A stretch of 64,000 bases of DNA from NCBI RefSeq assembly GCF_040750395.1, contig NZ_JBFLVD010000015.1, forward strand, positions 310,001 to 374,000, given 5' to 3'. The translations under genes were made by a program, and so were the position numbers. This DNA is from Scandinavium sp002470465 (GTDB taxonomy: Bacteria; Pseudomonadota; Gammaproteobacteria; Enterobacterales; Enterobacteriaceae). Each line of letters starts with the position of its first letter. Positions within the stretch are counted from its first letter, which is position 1. Under the pieces are notes generated by a model. It saw only the letters and a program-made list of their open reading frames with translations, had not been told where the DNA came from and did no database searches. Of this stretch, positions 60,789 to 64,000 are shown one piece after another.

Positions 60789-61769
60789 ATGACCAACAGT
60801 TACGATGCATCAAATCAAGTCCCTGTCCAACCCGAGTACGGCGACAGACGCTTTGCGGGCCCGCTCGAAAACAGCGCCAGCGCCGTGTCGTGGGGAGCTA
60901 TCTTTGCCGGTGCGGTAGGGGCTGCGGCTTTAGCGATGATACTCCTCATGCTGGGAACCGGACTGGGATTATCATCCGTTTCCCCCTGGGAGGATCACGG
61001 TCTCCAGGCCAGCACGGTCGGTAAAGCAACCATTGGCTGGCTGATATTTACCCAAATCGCCGCCTCAGGCATGGGGGGATATCTGGCCGGACGACTTCGT
61101 ACGCGGTGGGCAGCAACTCATGTGGATGAAATCTATTTTCGCGACACCGCGCATGGTTTCCTGGCATGGGCGGTCGCCTCCCTGATTTCTGCCGTCCTGT
61201 TGACCAGCACGCTCGGCGCTATTGTCGGAGGCGGTGCAAAAGCGATCGGCTCTGTGGCAGGGGGTGCAGCCAGCACATCTGCGAATGCCGTATCAACGGG
61301 CGCGTCAGGCATATCAGGCTCCTCAATGGGTTATTTTGTACATTCTCTCTTCCGCACGACCGCTAATCCCTCTGTGACGGATAACGCATCAGCCGCTGGG
61401 CCTGCTGGTATGCCTGGCGCGCAGCCGCAAACCACGGCAGTGACCCCTTCTCAGCTTGGTGAAGTCACGGGGATTTTTGCCAACAGTCTGCGTACTGGCG
61501 CTTTATCTCCTGAAGATCAGCAGTATGTTGCGCAGCTCGTTGCTCAACATACGGGAATGAGCCAAAAAGATGCAGAGGCTCGTGTGCAGACCGTATATGG
61601 AAAAGTCCAGACTACGTGGCAGGATGCGAAAACTGAGGCGAAGAAAGCTGCTGATACTGCCCGTAAAACAGCCATTCATCTTACGCTCTGGACCTTTATT
61701 TCACTGCTGATTGGGGCTTTTGTTGCCAGCCTGTGCGCGACCTTTGGTGGCCGCCAGCGCGATTTATAA
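60789..61769 (+). CDS. Uncharacterised membrane protein, 326 residues
   Basis: I do not recognise the family with certainty. Four hydrophobic segments are visible: about 33-61, 80-101, 122-150 and 295-318. The first three hold many Gly/Ala residues. Between the third and fourth is an outer loop: a Ser/Ala/Gly-rich part (about 150-185), a Pro/Ala/Thr-rich linker (about 195-220), then an alpha-helical stretch (about 221-292: LGEVTGIFANSLRTGALSPE, then KTEAKKAADTARKTA). AGGA 9 bases upstream supports the start. It lies in an insert absent from K-12 between nudG and ynjH, followed by a 24-residue peptide gene. Possibly an envelope stress protein, by look only. Confidence 0.85.
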   Translation: MTNSYDASNQVPVQPEYGDRRFAGPLENSASAVSWGAIFAGAVGAAALAMILLMLGTGLGLSSVSPWEDHGLQASTVGKATIGWLIFTQIAASGMGGYLAGRLRTRWAATHVDEIYFRDTAHGFLAWAVASLISAVLLTSTLGAIVGGGAKAIGSVAGGAASTSANAVSTGASGISGSSMGYFVHSLFRTTANPSVTDNASAAGPAGMPGAQPQTTAVTPSQLGEVTGIFANSLRTGALSPEDQQYVAQLVAQHTGMSQKDAEARVQTVYGKVQTTWQDAKTEAKKAADTARKTAIHLTLWTFISLLIGAFVASLCATFGGRQRDL

Positions 61770-61799
61770 TCACTTATTCAACTGCACCGGAGGAGCCTG

Positions 61800-61874
61800 A
61801 TGCGCTCATTACTGCTGTTTTTTCTTGGGGTACCGATCCCGATTATTATTCTGATTGCCCTGTTTGTTCATTAA
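61800..61874 (+). CDS. 24-residue hydrophobic small protein
   Basis: ATG 61800 to TAA 61874 encodes a peptide beginning MRSLLLFFLGVPIPIIIL and ending LFVH, one probable membrane segment with a central GVPIPI turn. A near-perfect CGGAGGA ribosome site lies 6 bases upstream, and the gene starts 31 bases after the 326-residue membrane protein and ends before a strong terminator, so the two likely share a transcript. Peptides of this GVPIPI type occur in other proteobacteria, as far as I recall, with no known function. Confidence 0.75.
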   Translation: MRSLLLFFLGVPIPIIILIALFVH

Positions 61875-61932
61875 ACGGCAATTCATTAAGTTGTCCGTTC
61901 TACTGAGTCTGCGTAAGCGACGATGCATAAGA

Positions 61933-61970
61933 AAGCAGAAATGCCCTCCAGGGGCATTTCTGCTTCTTTT
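61933..61970. terminator. Terminator after the membrane-protein unit, facing ynjH
   Basis: AAGCAGAAATGCCC pairs with GGGCATTTCTGCTT around a short loop; CTTTT follows on the plus strand. It can also end ynjH transcription from the right. Confidence 0.85.
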
Positions 61971-61992
61971 CAGTTCCCGACAAAAACCTGCC

Positions 61993-62268
61993 TTACTGCC
62001 TTACGCGCCGCCAGACCAGCGGATTCGTGCTGATGGTTTTCTCATCGCGCTGGCACTGCAACAAAATACCTTCAGCCTTCACCACAGCCCCTTCGCTGTA
62101 GTTCTGATCCTGATAAATGCAGCACTGGGAGCACGGCTGGCTGCGCTGGCCGCCGCTGCTGAAGACTTCTGGCGGCACATTGACCTCTACGCCGGAGCCA
62201 TAGCGTTCTGCCGCCTGCGCGCTGAAGCCCGCCAGCAGTAACAACCCCACCATCAGATATTGTTTCAT
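61993..62268 (-). CDS. ynjH: YnjH family periplasmic protein (DUF1496)
   Basis: 91 residues with a signal peptide ending at FSAQA (about residue 19). The mature part has a cysteine cluster, SQPCSQCCIYQDQNYSEGAVVK, and a further Cys in LLQCQRD, the DUF1496 pattern. AGGAACGACA precedes the ATG. Function unknown. It is divergent from gdhA as in K-12. Confidence 0.93.
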   Translation of the reverse strand: MKQYLMVGLLLLAGFSAQAAERYGSGVEVNVPPEVFSSGGQRSQPCSQCCIYQDQNYSEGAVVKAEGILLQCQRDEKTISTNPLVWRRVRQ

Positions 62269-62502
62269 TGTCGTTCCTTATTGAGCATCCTCTGTTAACT
62301 ATATCGACCCTGGCGACGTTTTCTTAAATTTTCGTCTTCATCGCTTTTGGTTATGACAGCCCGGCCGTTATAAGTTTTCCCCCGCCGGCTTGATTTTTCC
62401 TTGCCTGCCGCCGCGTCAGCGGAGATCGTCGAAAGAAAGCGAATCGCAAAGAATAAACACACAAACATCATACCGTTAATGCCATAAGAGGAACTTATCG
62501 CA

Positions 62503-63567
62503 ATGGAATCGACTCTCTCTCTGGAATCTTTCCTGTCCCGCGTTCAGCAACGCGACCCGCACCAGGGCGAGTTCGCCCAGGCCGTGCGCGAGGTAATGAC
62601 CACGCTGTGGCCGTTCCTTGACGCCAACCCGCGCTATCGTCAAATGGCATTACTGGAACGTCTGGTTGAACCCGAACGCGTGATCCAGTTTGGCGGCAGC
62701 CTGATTCGCCCGGAAGCAACGGGCTACGGCCTGATTTACTTCACCGATGCAATGCTCAAGCGTCACGGCCTCGGCTTTGAAGGGATGCGCGTAGCGGTGT
62801 CCGGTTCCGGCAACGTCGCGCAGTATGCCATTGAAAAAGCGATGGCGCTTGGCGCGCGCGTGGTTACTGCTTCCGATTCCAGCGGCACCGTGGTGGACGA
62901 AGCCGGGTTTACGCCGGAAAAACTGAAGCGCCTGGAAGAGATCAAAATCAGCCGCGACGGGCGCGTAGCGGATTACGCCCGCGAGTTTGGCCTGCAATAC
63001 CTCGAAGGTCAGCAGCCCTGGGCCGTGCCGGTGGATATCGCCCTGCCGTGCGCCACGCAGAACGAGCTGGATGCCGATGCCGCGCGCCTGCTAATTGCTA
63101 ACGGCGTAAAGGCCGTCGCCGAAGGAGCAAACATGCCGACCACCATTACGGCTACGGATCTGTTTCTCGAGGCTGGCGTACTGTTTGCGCCGGGCAAAGC
63201 AGCAAACGCAGGTGGCGTGGCAACTTCAGGGCTTGAGATGGCGCAGAACGCCGCGCGTATGGGCTGGAGGGCGGAAAAAGTAGACGCTCGTCTGCATCAC
63301 ATCATGCTGGATATTCACGAGGCGTGCGTCGAGTTTGGCGGGGAAGCGAAGCAAACCCATTACGTGCGCGGAGCGAACATCGCCGGGTTTGTGAAAGTGG
63401 CCGATGCGATGCTGGCTCAGGGCGTTATCCAGGAAAGAATCGCCCGGCGGCAAGCTTGCCGGGCCTACAGAACCGCTCGACCCCGTAGGTCGGGTAAGGC
63501 AAAGCCGCCACCCGACACTCCTACGACCCGGCTGGCGTCTCCGGTTTTTTCTTTCTCGCCTTGCTGA
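62503..63567 (+). pseudogene. gdhA: NADP-glutamate dehydrogenase with internal deletion and lost stop
   Basis: The E. coli enzyme has 447 residues. Here residues 1-63 (to EPERVIQF) join directly, in frame, to GGSLIRPEATGYG. The 138 residues that E. coli has between these points are missing. They include the glutamate-binding and catalytic-lysine region (PMGGGKGG, K128 in E. coli), so no activity is expected. The remaining Rossmann domain (GSGNVAQYAIEKA) is well conserved. After the normal last residues LAQGVI there is CAG where a stop is expected (TAG to CAG would explain it); the frame runs 45 codons through a BIME and over the end of topB. It is recent decay or an assembly error. Confidence 0.85.
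63441..63516. repeat. REP/BIME element between gdhA and topB
   Basis: GCCCGGCGGCAAGCTTGCCGGGCCTAC is followed by GTAGGTCGGGTAAGGC and GCCGCCACCCGAC, an inverted pair of REP units. The extended gdhA frame reads through it. K-12 has ynjI here; it is absent. Confidence 0.85.
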
Positions 63568-64000
63568 ACGTTTTCTTCTTCGTTTCGCTGCCCGGCGCCA
63601 CCAGCCCACGGAACTGCTTCACCGGCGTACTGCGCGCCTGCTGAATCAAATCAAACAGCGTGCCCACCAGCGGCTGCATGAAATCCTGGTACCGGCACTG
63701 CTTTTCGCTGATTTGCGTCAGCACTGATTCCCAGTGCGCGGTCATGTCCGGGCGTCCTGCCATTTCCGGCAGCGAATGGATAAGCGCCCTTCCGGCTTCG
63801 GCTGAATGAATATAGCGTCCTTTTTTGACGAGGAATCCGCGCTTAAACAGCAGTTCAATGATGCCTGCACGTGTAGCTTCAGTGCCTAAACCGTCCGTTG
63901 CACGCAGGATCTTCTTCAGATCTTTATCCTGTACGAAACGCGCGATCCCGGTCATTGCCGAAAGCAGCGTGGCGTCGGTGAAATGGCGCGGCGGCTGCGT
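63521..64000 (-). CDS. topB: DNA topoisomerase III, C-terminal 159 residues (cut by window edge)
   Basis: The stop TAG is at 63521-63523 and the frame runs to the window edge without a start. Segments PPRHFTDATLLSAMTGIARF, LKKILRATDGLGTEATRAGIIE and KRGFLVKKGRYIHS are conserved type IA topoisomerase sequences after the active site; the tail is basic (KKKTFSKARKKK), as in E. coli TopB (653 residues). The catalytic part lies outside the window. It is convergent with gdhA. Confidence 0.97.
   Translation of the reverse strand, partial: TQPPRHFTDATLLSAMTGIARFVQDKDLKKILRATDGLGTEATRAGIIELLFKRGFLVKKGRYIHSAEAGRALIHSLPEMAGRPDMTAHWESVLTQISEKQCRYQDFMQPLVGTLFDLIQQARSTPVKQFRGLVAPGSETKKKTFSKARKKKPETPAGS

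Noticed and set aside
1..64000. CRISPR arrays, prophage, integrons, insertion sequences, tRNA or rRNA genes
   Set aside because: No regular spacer repeats, phage structural or integrase genes, transposases, or tRNA-like cloverleaf sequences were seen.

Overview
This is chromosomal DNA from a member of the Enterobacteriaceae close to Enterobacter, Lelliottia or Leclercia. Most proteins align end to end with E. coli K-12 gene products, long runs of gene order match K-12, the coding DNA is moderately GC-rich, and enterobacterial REP/BIME repeats occur three times. Genus and species cannot be fixed by reading. No tRNA, rRNA, CRISPR array, prophage or complete insertion sequence was seen.

Layout. 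1-6.9 kb: topA (cut by the window edge), yciN, sohB, yciK, btuR, rluB, yciO. 6.9-14.7 kb: rnm (trpH) divergent from the complete trp operon, with TrpR operator, leader peptide and attenuator. 14.7-17.1 kb: a divergent MarR regulator / oxidoreductase pair with twin operators, a RyhB-like small RNA with its own Fur box, and a broken dgcZ. 17.5-20.2 kb: ompW, yciC, yciB, yciA. 20.2-23.9 kb: after a REP element the order jumps, relative to K-12, to yniB, hxpB, ydjM and tcyP. 23.9-33.3 kb: a complete citrate fermentation cluster (dpiAB and citCDEFXGT), which K-12 carries elsewhere. 33.3-39.0 kb: cedA and the chitobiose operon chbBCARFG. 39.3-43.0 kb: osmE, nadE, cho, ves, spy. 43.4-49.4 kb: the arginine succinyltransferase operon astCADBE. 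49.8-58.4 kb: an extra disulfide oxidoreductase, xthA, ydjX (frameshifted), ydjZ, the ynjBCD transporter and ynjE. 58.4-64 kb: ynjF, a YnjA homologue, nudG, an AT-rich insert with an unknown membrane protein and a 24-residue peptide, ynjH, an internally deleted gdhA, and the end of topB.

The genes form several physiological units: tryptophan synthesis under repression and attenuation; citrate uptake by CitT, cleavage by citrate lyase and control by DpiBA; chitobiose uptake and hydrolysis with a ChiX pairing site in the chb mRNA; and arginine use as a nitrogen source from a sigma-54-type promoter. LexA boxes precede ydjM and cho. The most notable departures from the standard enterobacterial plan are the RyhB-like RNA at 16205-16297, the gdhA deletion that removes the catalytic lysine, the dgcZ wreck, the one-base frameshift in ydjX, and the AT-rich insert between nudG and ynjH.
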